Of a stretch of DNA of 64,000 nucleotides, positions 46,216-54,969 are shown piece after piece (within the stretch, counting starts at the first letter, position 1; each line of letters starts with the position of its first letter). The DNA is taken from contig FOSY01000008.1 in NCBI GenBank assembly GCA_900114405.1, positions 62,001-126,000 on the forward strand. Reading direction: 5' to 3'. The notes beneath the pieces are model-generated. The model was not told the origin of the DNA, ran no database searches, and worked only from the letters and a program-made list of their open reading frames with translations. Position numbers and translations under genes: made by a program. This DNA comes from Lachnospiraceae bacterium KH1T2 (GTDB lineage: Bacteria > Bacillota > Clostridia > Lachnospirales > Lachnospiraceae).

Positions 46216-47742
46216 CTAAACATTCCCTATACATTCATTTACTAAATCTTTAATAGAATAAATTCTCTTAAATCCAACACCTTCTAAATGCGAATAAATC
46301 TCATCAAAAAAATAAACTGATGTTACAATAATATTATCCACCCTAGGCAGAACCCCAGAAGCATCATAAACCGGAACCTTAACATGAACCTTCTCAGGTT
46401 CTTTATCTACAATAAAGTCAACAGGTATCTTTTCAGTTTTAAATTCATCATACAGATGCTTTCCTAAAATTCCATATCCGTATATTGCTATAGAACCTTT
46501 TAATTTCTCTCTGATAAACTCAACCAAGCTGCTCTTTTTTTCATGGATAGACAACCATTTGTCCAGTATTTGTAAATTATCTTCAATTCTGTCCTTCAGA
46601 ATAACCATCCTCTGATATCGTTTTTCCAAATCTGAGCTTTTCGATTCTTCTTTTTCTAAGCAATCCATATATTCATCTTTCGCTTCTCTTACAGCCTCCA
46701 AATAACCTGTTCCAAAAGAGATATCAGGTTCTAAATACATCCCCTCTCCCCATTCGTTCCATGCATTTAAGAAAAGAATTTCTGAACCTGACAAATAATT
46801 CTTGACCAACAATCTTTTCAAATACTTTTTAAATTTTTCAGGACTGGCACCGGTTATAACAATACCCTCTTCACCTCTTCTTGGGGTATCATCATACCCC
46901 ACAAATCCTCCAAAATATGTCCTTATATCTTTATATCCAACATTTGATAAAATTGATTCCCAGATATCATCATACGAATCCTGCTTAGGATGATCATTCT
47001 TTTCTGGTTCCAATAAATAATTTCTCCAAAATGATGTTTTGGGTTCATGTATTAATACAGCATCTAAAATCGATTTTTGACCAATTCCACCATTAGCACC
47101 AACCACATATAATCCAGGAAAGCCAGCATCCAAAGTCATTTTTTTCCACAAAGTCAACATATCTCTCAAGCATGATACCGCATCAATACGATAGATTAAA
47201 TACAAGGGTTTTCCATCTATTTTTATGTAACGTTCATCCTTAAAAAAAGGAAGCATATATTTAAAATGTTCTTCCCAGTCATTCTCATTACCATAATCTT
47301 GTTCCAGCAACACATCATTTTCTGTCTCTTCGTTTATGGGCTCATGAACATTTGTCCAAACATTCTTTTCCGGCACATTACTCCATGAGCGAGCCCATGC
47401 TTCATTTGCCCAACAAAAACAAAACGGCATATCTATTTCCGTCCATTGTAAAAGATTTTCAGCCGGTTTTTCCAAAACTTTCCGTCCATCCTTAAACCAA
47501 TAATGGTAAATACACATACCGTCCACGCCATACTGATGCATCAGCTCAGTTTGCCATATCAAATTTTTCTTTTCTAATAAATTGTAATAATTATCATTTT
47601 GGGGAATCTTTGGTTGAATATGCCCTTTAAAAAGAGGAATTGCACTTTTTACAGACACCCAATCCGTAAACCCATCTCCCCACCACGAATCATTTTCAGG
47701 TGTTCTGTAAAACTGCGGAAGATACATCGCAATTATTTTCAT
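46216..47742 (-). CDS. WbsX-type glycosyltransferase with fused C-terminal Rossmann-like module
   Basis: Residues 1-~360 match the WbsX family (GH99-like fold used in O-antigen loci): MKIIAMYLPQFYRTPENDSW, WWGDGFTDWVSV, DGMCIYHYWFKDGRKVLEKP, CFCWANEAWARSW and FLNAWNEWGEGMYLEPD. A coiled linker follows, and residues 416-508 are the shared module: GSIAIYGYGILGKHLYDEFK, FIVDKEPEK, PVYDASG, NIIVTSVYFFDEI. Comparison with its neighbour at 48211-49317, which is a bare WbsX protein followed by a separate module gene, shows that this gene is a fusion of the two. Confidence 0.88.
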   Translation of the reverse strand: MKIIAMYLPQFYRTPENDSWWGDGFTDWVSVKSAIPLFKGHIQPKIPQNDNYYNLLEKKNLIWQTELMHQYGVDGMCIYHYWFKDGRKVLEKPAENLLQWTEIDMPFCFCWANEAWARSWSNVPEKNVWTNVHEPINEETENDVLLEQDYGNENDWEEHFKYMLPFFKDERYIKIDGKPLYLIYRIDAVSCLRDMLTLWKKMTLDAGFPGLYVVGANGGIGQKSILDAVLIHEPKTSFWRNYLLEPEKNDHPKQDSYDDIWESILSNVGYKDIRTYFGGFVGYDDTPRRGEEGIVITGASPEKFKKYLKRLLVKNYLSGSEILFLNAWNEWGEGMYLEPDISFGTGYLEAVREAKDEYMDCLEKEESKSSDLEKRYQRMVILKDRIEDNLQILDKWLSIHEKKSSLVEFIREKLKGSIAIYGYGILGKHLYDEFKTEKIPVDFIVDKEPEKVHVKVPVYDASGVLPRVDNIIVTSVYFFDEIYSHLEGVGFKRIYSIKDLVNECIGNV

Positions 47743-47771
47743 CTACTTCACTTCCCCCTTGATATCAAAAG

Positions 47772-48218
47772 TTAGAAAGAACTCATTAAAATTATTTCAT
47801 TAACAAACTCACTCATTCTGACAATCGGATTAAAATAATAACGCGATAATTCCTTTTTTATGCCTTCATAGTAAAGCTCCGGTGTCACTATCATTATATC
47901 AGGTTCATTCGTCACATCTTCTATACGATGCAAAATCTTTATTCCCGAAATATACAGCTCAGGATTCTTATCAACACCATACAAAACCGACACCTGCTTT
48001 TTTTTCAATATCTCATATAGCTTTATTCCTAAATCACCCATTCCATAAATTGAGAGTTTACTGATACTCTGCTTTTTTAGAATTAAGTCTATATCATATT
48101 CGCAAAACAATAAATCTATAAGATTACGTAAATTACTAATAGTTAATTCTTGTTTCTTCAATAAATCATCTTTTTCTCTAACTTTATCACTTATAAACTC
48201 AATCTCTGGATCATTCAC
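47772..48218 (-). CDS. Free-standing Rossmann-like module protein
   Basis: This 148-residue protein is essentially the shared module alone. Residues 1-~50 are a charged helix, probably coiled coil (KVREKDDLLKKQELTISNLR). Residues 53-148 carry LSIYGMGDLGIKLYEILKKK, GVDKNPELY, IKILHRIEDV and IMIVTPELYYEGIKKEL. It starts inside the end of the WbsX gene at 48211 (8-bp overlap), so the two are translationally coupled. It contains no catalytic domain. A docking or regulatory subunit for the adjacent WbsX enzyme is the simplest reading. Confidence 0.7.
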   Translation of the reverse strand: MNDPEIEFISDKVREKDDLLKKQELTISNLRNLIDLLFCEYDIDLILKKQSISKLSIYGMGDLGIKLYEILKKKQVSVLYGVDKNPELYISGIKILHRIEDVTNEPDIMIVTPELYYEGIKKELSRYYFNPIVRMSEFVNEIILMSSF

Positions 48219-49317
48219 TTAAACCATTCTCCATCTTTACTTTTTTTATCGCCTCAAGATACCCATATTTATATCTCTCATCTGGCTGAAGAAATGCTCC
48301 TTCTCCCCATTCGTTCCATGCATTGATAAAAATAAACGGATTATGCTTTTCTATGCTTCTTCTAAACTGAATTCTAAAAAATTTTTCAAATTCACCTGGA
48401 TTATTTCCTTCAAATATTACTTTGAAATTTTCTCCAACACGCGGTGAATTGTCCCATCCCGGAAACATTCCTAAACAATGGTTCACATCAGAAAATGTGT
48501 ATCTTGAAACCATTTGACTACAAAAAGTTCCATAATCCAACACTCTACCATCATCAATTATTCTATCTCTATTTTCATCAACATATTTTTTTCTTTCACA
48601 CTTATGTTTTTCATAAGGGTTTATAGTGGCAAGTGTTGCAAAAGGCTCAAAATCTATCACACCATCACCATAAAACTTAAAGTTTTTTTGAGGTTTTTGA
48701 CGATTCATACGATAAACATGCAATCCCTTATTAAATCCAAATTTAATTGCACATTCATTCCAAAAATCAATCATTTCCCTTCCATCATAAATATCTTCTT
48801 CATCGTATATTACAATCACCGGTTTTTCATTTAATTTGATATACTCATCACGTTCAAAAAAAGACACTAAATATTCAAAATGTTTTTTCCATTCACGTTC
48901 ATTCCCATAATTTTGATCGATCAAAATATGCTTTGCACCCTTACAACCATCCCATCTTCTTGTCCACGGTTCATTCGCCCAACATAGCATAAATGGCAAA
49001 GGTATTTTTGATCTCTCTAAAAGAGCTTCAAGTGGTTTTTCTAATAATTTTTTTCCACTAAACCAATAATGATAAAAGCAAAATCCATCTATCCCATATT
49101 TTGGGGCAAGCTCCATTTGATTTGGAAGAACATCAGGATTATCCAAATCATAATAATCATCATTAAGTGGTATCCTCGGCTGAAAGTGGTTCTCAAAGAC
49201 AGGTTTGGCCTTTTTTACATTTGTCCATTCCGTAAACCCTTTTCCCCACCACTCGTCATTTTCAGGGATTGTATGAAATTGAGGTAAATATAAGGCAATT
49301 ATCTTCGAAACATCCAT
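48211..49317 (-). CDS. WbsX-type glycosyltransferase, no module
   Basis: The 368-residue protein has the WbsX domain only: SKIIALYLPQFHTIPENDEW, WWGKGFTEWTNVKKAKPVF, GFCFYHYWFSGKKLLEKPLE, LCWANEPWTRRWDG, MFPGWDNSPRVGENF and FINAWNEWGEGAFLQPDERY. It stops where its neighbour continues into the Rossmann-like module. I start at the ATG at 49317 (AAGAAG upstream) instead of a TTG two codons before. WbsX proteins are predicted cytosolic glycosyltransferases for surface polysaccharide. Confidence 0.88.
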   Translation of the reverse strand: MDVSKIIALYLPQFHTIPENDEWWGKGFTEWTNVKKAKPVFENHFQPRIPLNDDYYDLDNPDVLPNQMELAPKYGIDGFCFYHYWFSGKKLLEKPLEALLERSKIPLPFMLCWANEPWTRRWDGCKGAKHILIDQNYGNEREWKKHFEYLVSFFERDEYIKLNEKPVIVIYDEEDIYDGREMIDFWNECAIKFGFNKGLHVYRMNRQKPQKNFKFYGDGVIDFEPFATLATINPYEKHKCERKKYVDENRDRIIDDGRVLDYGTFCSQMVSRYTFSDVNHCLGMFPGWDNSPRVGENFKVIFEGNNPGEFEKFFRIQFRRSIEKHNPFIFINAWNEWGEGAFLQPDERYKYGYLEAIKKVKMENGLSE

Positions 49318-49341
49318 ATACAAATTCTTCTTAGTGTCGAC

Positions 49342-51039
49342 TTATTTGAAAAAATGAGTCGATTGCATAATACAAATTTTTTCAAAATTGTGAGTATATT
49401 CTTCTTTTAACCCAATACCACATACATATTGAGGAAACATTTCTTCCATTTTAAGAAAAACTGTTATTTCCTCTTCCGTAAACCCCAACTCCATCAAAAA
49501 ATCATTTCGACTAAATTGGTTGGAAATATATTGCTTGAATCTAATATATAAAACTTCTGCCGCTCGCCATATTGGGTATTTATAAGGAATCGGAAAATCA
49601 AAAATCCATTCAAAATCATATACATATAATTTACCGTCATTACACAATTTAATATTTGAAAATAAAACATCCACATTAGTATATTTGGTACTATATGTTC
49701 CTTTTATATAATTATTTCCAAACACTCTTACATATTTTTCTGAAACATGAAACGGAATCAACTTTTCACTCGCAGGTGTAAGATAGCTATCAATTATTTT
49801 TTTTGTTTCATTAACAAAACACTCTGGATTGGAACGATACTCATACATTCTATTTTCAAGGCTGACTCCATCTACAAACTCAGCAAAGTAATTATTTTCA
49901 TCCAAACGGTCTTCAACACAGCATACATTTTCCAATGTATGCTCCCACTTTTGCCGGTTTATTGACATTGAATCTATATGTTCCTGGGCTTCCTGAGTCA
50001 ATGCACATTTAGCAATTAACTTTTTTTGATATAAATCTTCAATTATTTCGGTTTTTATTTGAAATTTGTTTTTTCGTTCCCTATTATATGTTGCAAAAAA
50101 CACGTTATTCTTTTCTTCTCCACAAACTACCAAAAAAGAGTTCGCAAAATAAGGAAACATATTATCCGCACAAACCTGGTCTGTTACTGTATCTTCATAA
50201 AAGTTATACATTCGAGGTGATGAATACACTTTCTTAAATGATCTAATGTCTCCAGGCTTCGGCAATACTGAATCTGAATAAATCGCTTTAGGTAATTTAT
50301 AATCTGGCTGTGGATAATAAAAACAATACGTTTCTATCCCTGCTTCTGACAAAAGTTGTATCAACTCTTTTTTAGAAAATGTCCTAACATTACTTCCATC
50401 TGTATAATCGTTTAAGCCACTATACATCTTCACAGTATGGTCTTCAGGTGCTCCATTCCAATATTTCAAACCCATTTTATTTTCTATTGCTATTATCAAC
50501 TTTCCATTGACATTAAGATGCTTTACTGCTACTCTTAGCATTTCTAAAAAAGGTTCTTCACTTTGAATATATGACTTTGAATATTCCAAAACACCAATCA
50601 ACGTCACATAATCATATTTATCTAACGAAGGCTCAATATCCTGAAAATTGCCAATTATAATTTCGATATTGTCACAATCCTTATGCCTATATGCATTTAT
50701 TAGTGATCTTTTTTCCGATAAATCAACACATGTAACAGTTTTTACTTTTTTACTTAAAATACCGGTTAAGGCTCCACATCCAGCACCAATTTCCAAAACA
50801 GACGTATTTTTTTCTAAAGGATACCATTCCAACAAGTTTTCACGTATTGATGACAAATGATATAGAACAGCCCAATCAGAACTATTTTTCAAAAGTTCCT
50901 CTTCTTCTCCCCTTTGACACGCTTCTAAAATAGTATCTTCAATCTCGCCATCTGAATATATATCTTCTCCCTGATAAAATTCATAATCCAAAACAACTTT
51001 CCCTACTTTTTTTATAAATCTCCCCTCTTTTTTTTTCAT
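49342..51039 (-). CDS. SAM methyltransferase with kinase-like C-terminal region
   Basis: The 565-residue protein has a class I SAM-dependent methyltransferase domain at ~75-250: SVLEIGAGCGALTGILSKK (motif I), TCVDLSEKRS, YVTLIGVLEYSKSY and GKLIIAIENKMG. The C-terminal ~200 residues (FAEFVDGVSLENRMYEY; VDVLFSNIKLCNDGKLYVYD followed by FEW) look like a small aminoglycoside-kinase/LPS-kinase-type fold with a D-x-E/W motif but without a clear HxD catalytic loop, so activity is doubtful. It is one of the few genes in this locus with no Rossmann-like module. It is cytosolic. Confidence 0.8.
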   Translation of the reverse strand: MKKKEGRFIKKVGKVVLDYEFYQGEDIYSDGEIEDTILEACQRGEEEELLKNSSDWAVLYHLSSIRENLLEWYPLEKNTSVLEIGAGCGALTGILSKKVKTVTCVDLSEKRSLINAYRHKDCDNIEIIIGNFQDIEPSLDKYDYVTLIGVLEYSKSYIQSEEPFLEMLRVAVKHLNVNGKLIIAIENKMGLKYWNGAPEDHTVKMYSGLNDYTDGSNVRTFSKKELIQLLSEAGIETYCFYYPQPDYKLPKAIYSDSVLPKPGDIRSFKKVYSSPRMYNFYEDTVTDQVCADNMFPYFANSFLVVCGEEKNNVFFATYNRERKNKFQIKTEIIEDLYQKKLIAKCALTQEAQEHIDSMSINRQKWEHTLENVCCVEDRLDENNYFAEFVDGVSLENRMYEYRSNPECFVNETKKIIDSYLTPASEKLIPFHVSEKYVRVFGNNYIKGTYSTKYTNVDVLFSNIKLCNDGKLYVYDFEWIFDFPIPYKYPIWRAAEVLYIRFKQYISNQFSRNDFLMELGFTEEEITVFLKMEEMFPQYVCGIGLKEEYTHNFEKICIMQSTHFFK

Positions 51040-51123
51040 TCTTCCCCTTTTTATACCGTGATACGGTTTAACAATTGAACTATTCTTAAACCAAATCTCT
51101 TTCGTTTCTTTCTTAAGTACTAT

Positions 51124-51975
51124 TCAAGAAATAATATGGACATAGTTGCTCTCAATATCTCCTCGTATAAAACGTTTTTTATACGACAGCTTCTGAACCG
51201 GAGATATGTATTTTATTACCGACCATTTTTCTTCCGAATAATTTTGTCCCAATTTAGAATATAGAACATGAGCATTTCCACTATTGTAATAAGGAATTTT
51301 ATCAAAAACACTCTTACACTTCTCATCACTATTAACAACTTTTGCAAATATAATATGGAACAAAAAATAATTCCATATTATATTCTCATTTTTCCAAAAA
51401 GATAGTAGCACCTGCCTTACTCTGCTTATTATCAAATTTCCCTTACGAGCATAAATCCACCAATTTGATATATTTACAACCGGTCTTGTTAAAACACTCG
51501 TAATTTGAAATAAAAACATCTCCTCAAACATAAATCTAGGTATCTTATCCATACAGAAAACCGTTGCATCAATCCAACAACCTCCGTAAGAGTATAGCAA
51601 TTCCACTCTAATGATATCTGACAGATGCGTAACTCCCATTTTTCCATCTTTATACTTTTCTATAATATAACAAGGTAAATCTATGTATTGATTAAGATTG
51701 TTTTCTGTAAGAACTACCAAATCAAAATCATCCGGCTTATTCCTAAGTACTGAATCAAAACATTTTTTTACTAACACTGGTGCTTTTTCCAATCCTTGTA
51801 GCCAAAATATCCAAATTGTCCTATCTATTTTTACTCTAGAATTCATTCTAACTTTTTCTTCTTCACGCTCTTCAGTCCAATATTTATCTAATTTAACGTA
51901 TAATTCACTAAATTCCCCCTCCTGCTCTATAAAATCTTTGTATAAAAAAGGGCATTCTTTACTAATAGCTCCCAT
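51124..51975 (-). CDS. Capsular polysaccharide synthesis glycosyltransferase (GT32-like)
   Basis: The 283-residue protein matches Caps_synth / DXD-sugar-binding transferases: RTIWIFWLQGLEKAPVLVKK, DLVVLTENNLNQYIDL, HLSDIIRVELLYSYGGCWID (the IRxxLLYxxGGxxxD motif whose D binds metal) and FCMDKIP. It has no Rossmann-like module, but its start overlaps by 14 bp the end of a separate module gene (51962-52348). It is expected to transfer a hexose in capsule or surface glycan synthesis. Confidence 0.85.
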   Translation of the reverse strand: MGAISKECPFLYKDFIEQEGEFSELYVKLDKYWTEEREEEKVRMNSRVKIDRTIWIFWLQGLEKAPVLVKKCFDSVLRNKPDDFDLVVLTENNLNQYIDLPCYIIEKYKDGKMGVTHLSDIIRVELLYSYGGCWIDATVFCMDKIPRFMFEEMFLFQITSVLTRPVVNISNWWIYARKGNLIISRVRQVLLSFWKNENIIWNYFLFHIIFAKVVNSDEKCKSVFDKIPYYNSGNAHVLYSKLGQNYSEEKWSVIKYISPVQKLSYKKRFIRGDIESNYVHIIS

Positions 51976-52348
51976 ACACCACGTCCTCCAAACTAATTAC
52001 AGGACACTCTATCATCTTCTCAACTTGAACTTTTATATTTACATGATCCCATAAAACAGTATTTATTACTGCATCTACAGCTGGAAGACTATTATTTAAC
52101 CCAAACACAGGAATTCCCTTATATTCATCTACTTTATTCCTGTCTATTCCATAGATTACTTCAACCACTCCCCCTTCCAACTCTCTTATCAAATGTCTGG
52201 CATATATAGACATTCCGTATATTGCTATTCTTTTTATTTGATTTGACATAAAAAATCTTTCTAATGTTTTTCCCTCTTGTTTAAGAATTAACCACTGATC
52301 CATCATGTCCAAATATTGAAAGCTATCTTCACTGCGCATTACAATCAT
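51962..52348 (-). CDS. Free-standing Rossmann-like module protein
   Basis: The 128-residue protein has a short helical lead (to ~38) and then the shared module (39-128): KRIAIYGMSIYARHLIRELE, YGIDRNKVDEYKGIPVFGLN, AVINTVLWDHVNIK and VISLEDVVYG. The glycine motif is degenerate (GMSIYA for GxGxxG). It overlaps the GT2 gene upstream by 20 bp and the GT32-like gene downstream by 14 bp. Start choice is unsure: the first ATG is very close to GAGG, the second (52339) 12 bases from it. It probably partners the module-less GT32-like enzyme. Confidence 0.65.
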   Translation of the reverse strand: MIVMRSEDSFQYLDMMDQWLILKQEGKTLERFFMSNQIKRIAIYGMSIYARHLIRELEGGVVEVIYGIDRNKVDEYKGIPVFGLNNSLPAVDAVINTVLWDHVNIKVQVEKMIECPVISLEDVVYGSY

Positions 52349-53417
52349 CTACCTCGATAAAATCCAACAAATTAACCACTCTCAATTCTGAATTATTGTA
52401 ACTTTTTATTTGTTCATATACTTCTTCGCCCCATCTAAGCATGACAATCAAAACATTCCAACTGCCATACATTAAACACTCTGGTTCCATAACTTTAAGA
52501 TTTTCAATTGTTTTGCCGATTTTTTCCCAACTATTATCAACAAAGCAACTCACTCTATATCCACAACGTTCTAATTTAATTTTAACTTTTTTCCCAAAAT
52601 AGCCAGCGCCAAAAATACATAACTCATGTTGCTTGTTGCCAAACGCCTTAAATAATTTCTTAGATAAAACCGAATCTTCTAAATTATAGGCTATATCCAT
52701 TAACGTTTTTTCATACTTCTCTTTTATCAGAATTTGATATTTTTCTTTTTGAGGACATTTTTCTAAATATTCTTCCGAAATCTTTCTTACTTCCCTAGCA
52801 CATTCAAACCGTTTTCTCGTTGTCAGTCCACCGACTCTAAAATTCGCCACAATTTTATCAACATACTTAAACCTAACACTGTTAACATAGAATCGCAGTA
52901 TCAATTCATAATCTGCTGCAATAGGATACTCTAAGTTAAATCCCCCATATATATCATATATTTTTCTTCTTATAAACACAGTCGGATGTGCAACCATCTG
53001 ATACCATATATCATCAATATTGAATATATTGGTCACATAACACTCCTCTTGTCCAACAAGCCAATTCATTTTGGCGAAAGAAATATCCGTATTTTCATCC
53101 ATTGACGCTATCATATCAGCTACCGCGCTTGATTCATACCAATCATCCCCATTAATAATCCCTATAATCTCTCCAGTAGCATGGGCAATTCCTTTATTCA
53201 TTGCATCATATAATCCGTTATCCTTTTCATGAATCAACACAGAAATTTTTTCTTTATACTTGCAAATTATGTCCCACGTTCCATCCGTTGACATTCCATC
53301 AACAACAATATACTCAATATTCGGCCACGTTTGATTTAATATACTGAGTATTGTTTGTTCGATTGTGTCCTTAGCATTAAATGTAACTGTTATAATACTA
53401 ACCTTTGTAACATTCAT
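52329..53417 (-). CDS. Family 2 glycosyltransferase with C-terminal Rossmann-like module
   Basis: The 362-residue protein has GT2 motifs KVSIITVTFNAKDTIEQTIL, IEYIVVDGMSTDGTWDII, GLYDAMNKGIAHATGEIIGI and NGDDW, the WcaA/WfgS-like pattern. Residues 264-362 are the shared module: HELCIFGAGYFGKKVKIKLE, CFVDNSWEKIGKT, LKVMEPECL, NVLIVMLRWGEEV. It belongs to the tightly packed operon; the next gene starts before this one ends. Confidence 0.9.
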   Translation of the reverse strand: MNVTKVSIITVTFNAKDTIEQTILSILNQTWPNIEYIVVDGMSTDGTWDIICKYKEKISVLIHEKDNGLYDAMNKGIAHATGEIIGIINGDDWYESSAVADMIASMDENTDISFAKMNWLVGQEECYVTNIFNIDDIWYQMVAHPTVFIRRKIYDIYGGFNLEYPIAADYELILRFYVNSVRFKYVDKIVANFRVGGLTTRKRFECAREVRKISEEYLEKCPQKEKYQILIKEKYEKTLMDIAYNLEDSVLSKKLFKAFGNKQHELCIFGAGYFGKKVKIKLERCGYRVSCFVDNSWEKIGKTIENLKVMEPECLMYGSWNVLIVMLRWGEEVYEQIKSYNNSELRVVNLLDFIEVDDCNAQ

Positions 53418-53442
53418 TTTATCCTCGCTAATTGCTATATTG

Positions 53443-54954
53443 TTATATTCTAAGCGGACTATTTATCATTAAAAAGTATGTCACATTTCTAATATAATTA
53501 TTTGCCTCTAATTTTTGCATTATTTCAATTCTTGCATTTCTTGATTCGACAGCCACAATAATAACAGCATCATATCTACATACTTCATTAAACTCCATTA
53601 TCTTATAATCCCCAAAAAAGCCAGTCTTTTTTTTATCTATATAACCTATTATTTCAAATTCTTTTTCAAACCACTCAAGAGCTACCTTCCCGTAATATCC
53701 TGCTCCCCAAATTATTATTTTTTTCCCCTTAATTATCCTTTTTATATGCGATAAAAACCAGCAATTATTTTCTGTTTCATCCAAAAAATATCTCTCAACA
53801 CCTTCAGAATATTGTAAACTTTTTGGATGATTTTCTTTTTTTGAATAATCATTAATGATCCATCGATAATAATCTAATAACTGTCTACCCACAACATTAA
53901 AACTATGGTACTTTTTGAATGTTTTATAAGCATTATACGTTATAGATTTTATTTTACCTTTAACCCACAACTTATAAAAAACCATAAATGACATATATAA
54001 CGAGTTGCTATCATATCCTCTACTTAAAAAGCCATTATATTGATCTTTTAATAGCTCAGTTATACCTACTATTGGCGTTGATATAACCGGCAGATTGTTA
54101 GCCATACTTTCAACAATTACACCTGGATATGATTCAACTAGAGATGCATGTACTAACGCATCTGATTTCAACATATACATCTCAACATTGCTAACAAATC
54201 CTTCAAAAAAAATACACTCATCCAAGCCATGATTTTTCACATATTGTTTGCATTTTTTTGCATATTCTGTATCATCTTTACCTAAAAGAAGCAGTTTTAA
54301 TTTAATTCCTTCAATGTGCAGTTTTTCAACCATTTTGATTATCTCTAACTGGTTTTTTAATTCACAAATATATCCAATTGAAATAATTGTTAAATCATCA
54401 CTTTTCTTATTTACTACCTGAAATGTCCCTTCGTACGCAACTCTTATACACCTTGAAATAATCCCTAATCCCTGTGACCATCTATCAGATATATATTGAG
54501 AATCTGCACAATGATAATGTGGATAAATATCATCCCATTTTATGTTAAATTCTTCCTTATCTGCCGGATAAATACTCATTATATGAGGTATATAACAATC
54601 TCTGCATACCAATTCAACAGCAATATTTAATTGCGTACTGTGTACTATATTGGGCTGAAACTCCCTTACTACTCTGCATATATCATTAATAAATTCAAAT
54701 GATTTTTTTATATCTATGGCTTCCATACAAGCAAAAACAAAAAATTTAATAGCCTCATTCTCTAAATTATATCTTTCACATATTCGATCAAACTCTCCAT
54801 CATGTTTATCCAAATCATCATTCGGAATGATTATTTTAACTTTTGCGCCAAGCTGACTCATTATATATGCTTGTGTTAATAAAGCCTTATTAGATCCTCC
54901 AACATTATGTGGGTAATCTAAAAAATATAAAATTCTTAAATCGTTATTATTCAT
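53443..54954 (-). CDS. Family 4 glycosyltransferase with C-terminal Rossmann-like module
   Basis: The 503-residue protein has a GT-B fold of family 4: LRILYFLDYPHNVGGSNKAL at the start, LTIISIGYICELKNQLEIIK, CIFFEGFVSNVEMYMLKSDA and LVHASLVESYPGVIVESMAN (the E-x7-E donor motif). Residues 411-503 are the shared module: KKIIIWGAGYYGKVALEWFE, YIDKKKTGFFGDYKIM, AVIIVAVESRNARI. It shows that the module is not restricted to GT-A enzymes. Confidence 0.9.
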   Translation of the reverse strand: MNNNDLRILYFLDYPHNVGGSNKALLTQAYIMSQLGAKVKIIIPNDDLDKHDGEFDRICERYNLENEAIKFFVFACMEAIDIKKSFEFINDICRVVREFQPNIVHSTQLNIAVELVCRDCYIPHIMSIYPADKEEFNIKWDDIYPHYHCADSQYISDRWSQGLGIISRCIRVAYEGTFQVVNKKSDDLTIISIGYICELKNQLEIIKMVEKLHIEGIKLKLLLLGKDDTEYAKKCKQYVKNHGLDECIFFEGFVSNVEMYMLKSDALVHASLVESYPGVIVESMANNLPVISTPIVGITELLKDQYNGFLSRGYDSNSLYMSFMVFYKLWVKGKIKSITYNAYKTFKKYHSFNVVGRQLLDYYRWIINDYSKKENHPKSLQYSEGVERYFLDETENNCWFLSHIKRIIKGKKIIIWGAGYYGKVALEWFEKEFEIIGYIDKKKTGFFGDYKIMEFNEVCRYDAVIIVAVESRNARIEIMQKLEANNYIRNVTYFLMINSPLRI

Positions 54955-54969
54955 ATTAAAAATATTAAG

